A DNA stretch of 7,314 nucleotides from Patescibacteria group bacterium (GTDB lineage: Bacteria; Patescibacteriota; Gracilibacteria; UBA1369; LOWO2-01-FULL-3): the NCBI GenBank assembly GCA_018818755.1, contig JAHIRL010000094.1:1-7314 (forward strand), read 5' to 3'. The notes beneath the pieces are model-generated. The model ran no database searches and was not told where the DNA came from. It was given only the letters and a program-made list of their open reading frames with translations. The translations under genes were made by a program, and so were the position numbers. This document shows positions 4,928 to 7,314 of this stretch, piece by piece (positions within the stretch are counted from its first letter, which is position 1; each line of letters starts with the position of its first letter).

Positions 4928-4956
4928 TTGACTTTAAGAGGGCCCATCCCTAGAAT
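4928..4956 (+). promoter_or_regulatory. Candidate 23S rRNA promoter, overlapping a terminator
   Basis: TTGACT (4928-4933), exactly 17 bases, and TAGAAT (4951-4956): five of six matches in each box. The -10 box lies in the loop of the terminator hairpin (4941-4965), and the predicted start at about 4963 lies in its 3' arm. RNA made from here would therefore lack the hairpin's 5' arm and escape termination. A weaker alternative nearer 23S is TTGCAA (5192-5197) with TATTTT (5215-5220), also spaced by 17. Confidence 0.7.
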
Positions 4957-4971
4957 TGGTGGGCCTTTTTT
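4941..4971 (+). terminator. Intrinsic terminator ending the protein genes before 23S
   Basis: GGCCCATC (4941-4948) pairs with GGTGGGCC (4958-4965) through eight pairs, one of them U-G, around a nine-base loop, followed by six T (4966-4971). It closes the + strand group 3552-4914 and isolates 23S from upstream transcription. Confidence 0.9.
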
Positions 4972-5307
4972 GTGTAGGTCAAGTATTTAACTCGCTTATG
5001 AACGAAATCCGTATAACCCATAGCTCCTCAACTTAAAGAATTTTGTGAGGTTGGAAGCTGTGGGATGTATGGATCACATACATCCTTTTAAAATCCGGTT
5101 TGGCCGGTGTCCCTTAAATAGGGACTTGATCCTTGAAAATTCGGATGTAGTTATTGCGACAAATAACTACATATCAATTCAATTTTTGAATTTGCAATTT
5201 AAGAAAAGACAATTTATTTTTTCTGATTGCCATAAAAATTTTTTGCTTTTCGGATCTTTCTTCAATAAAGATAGAGACGGGAAGCATGCAAGAAGATGAC
5301 GCAATAA
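4972..5307 (+). other. Structured leader of 23S rRNA, no gene seen
   Basis: About 335 bases with no credible protein gene but clear folding by eye. 5017-5025 pairs with 5056-5064 (nine pairs, CCCATAGCT with AGCTGTGGG) and continues with CCTCA/TGAGG. 5063-5071 pairs with 5077-5085 (nine perfect pairs, loop GATCA), followed by TTTT. GTCCC/GGGAC lies at 5109-5125. 5145-5155 pairs with 5162-5172 (11 perfect pairs, six-base loop). The first two hairpins share two bases and would compete. A TGCTTTT at 5244-5250 faintly recalls the boxA antitermination signal. It could be a 23S leader, an attenuator or an independent small RNA; I matched it to no known RNA family (not SRP RNA, tmRNA or RNase P RNA by their signature motifs). 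Confidence 0.6.

Positions 5308-7314
<2,007 letters not shown>

Noticed and set aside
5045..5299. Open frame of 84 codons from GTG ahead of 23S
   Set aside because: It runs through several strong hairpins, has no Shine-Dalgarno sequence or convincing protein-like composition, and ends directly at the 23S 5' end. A leader RNA explains the region better.
637..5300. Insertion sequence or other mobile element explaining the separation of 16S and 23S
   Set aside because: No transposase, integrase, terminal inverted repeats or target duplication were seen at the edges. The content looks like ordinary chromosomal genes.

Overview
The window is an rRNA locus from what looks like a Candidate Phyla Radiation (Patescibacteria) bacterium. 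Evidence: the 16S and 23S fragments are clearly bacterial but divergent, the 16S has a strongly shortened helix at about 80-110, and the protein genes are small, AT-rich and mostly unrecognisable. A Gracilibacteria/Peregrinibacteria-type lineage is my best guess from 16S wording, at low confidence. The standard genetic code fits: none of the five longer reading frames uses UGA internally.

Layout: (1) The 3' third of 16S rRNA (1-479, + strand), a structured trailer, and a strong bidirectional terminator (605-636). (2) A minus-strand block with two degraded members of a small membrane-anchored protein family sharing an LQGRFSI motif (653-902 and 1089-1249), both broken by single-base frame errors, and an intact two-helix membrane protein (1274-1675). 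(3) Divergent from these, a + strand gene for a protein with a C-terminal FHA-like domain (1815-2423) and an alpha/beta-hydrolase-like protein (2462-3151). (4) tRNA-Ile(GAU) and tRNA-Ala(UGC) on the minus strand, antisense to the rRNAs. (5) Three + strand hypothetical genes (3552-4914), the first with a possible signal peptide and the second a two-helix membrane protein, closed by a terminator (4941-4971). (6) A promoter whose -10 box lies in that terminator's loop, a hairpin-rich leader of about 335 nt, and the 5' two thirds of 23S rRNA (from about 5308, running off the window).

The 16S and 23S genes are therefore about 4.8 kb apart and are not one transcription unit: each side has its own terminator, promoters are fresh, and two blocks between them run in the opposite direction. 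The intervening genes mostly look like single-gene units, each with a sigma70-type promoter close to its start. None of their starts has a visible Shine-Dalgarno sequence, although the 16S 3' end keeps an intact CCUCC anti-Shine-Dalgarno. No mobile element, CRISPR array or defence system is visible. The most unusual parts are the split rRNA operon with reversed tRNAs, the frameshifted small-protein pair, and the terminator/promoter/structured-leader arrangement ahead of 23S.
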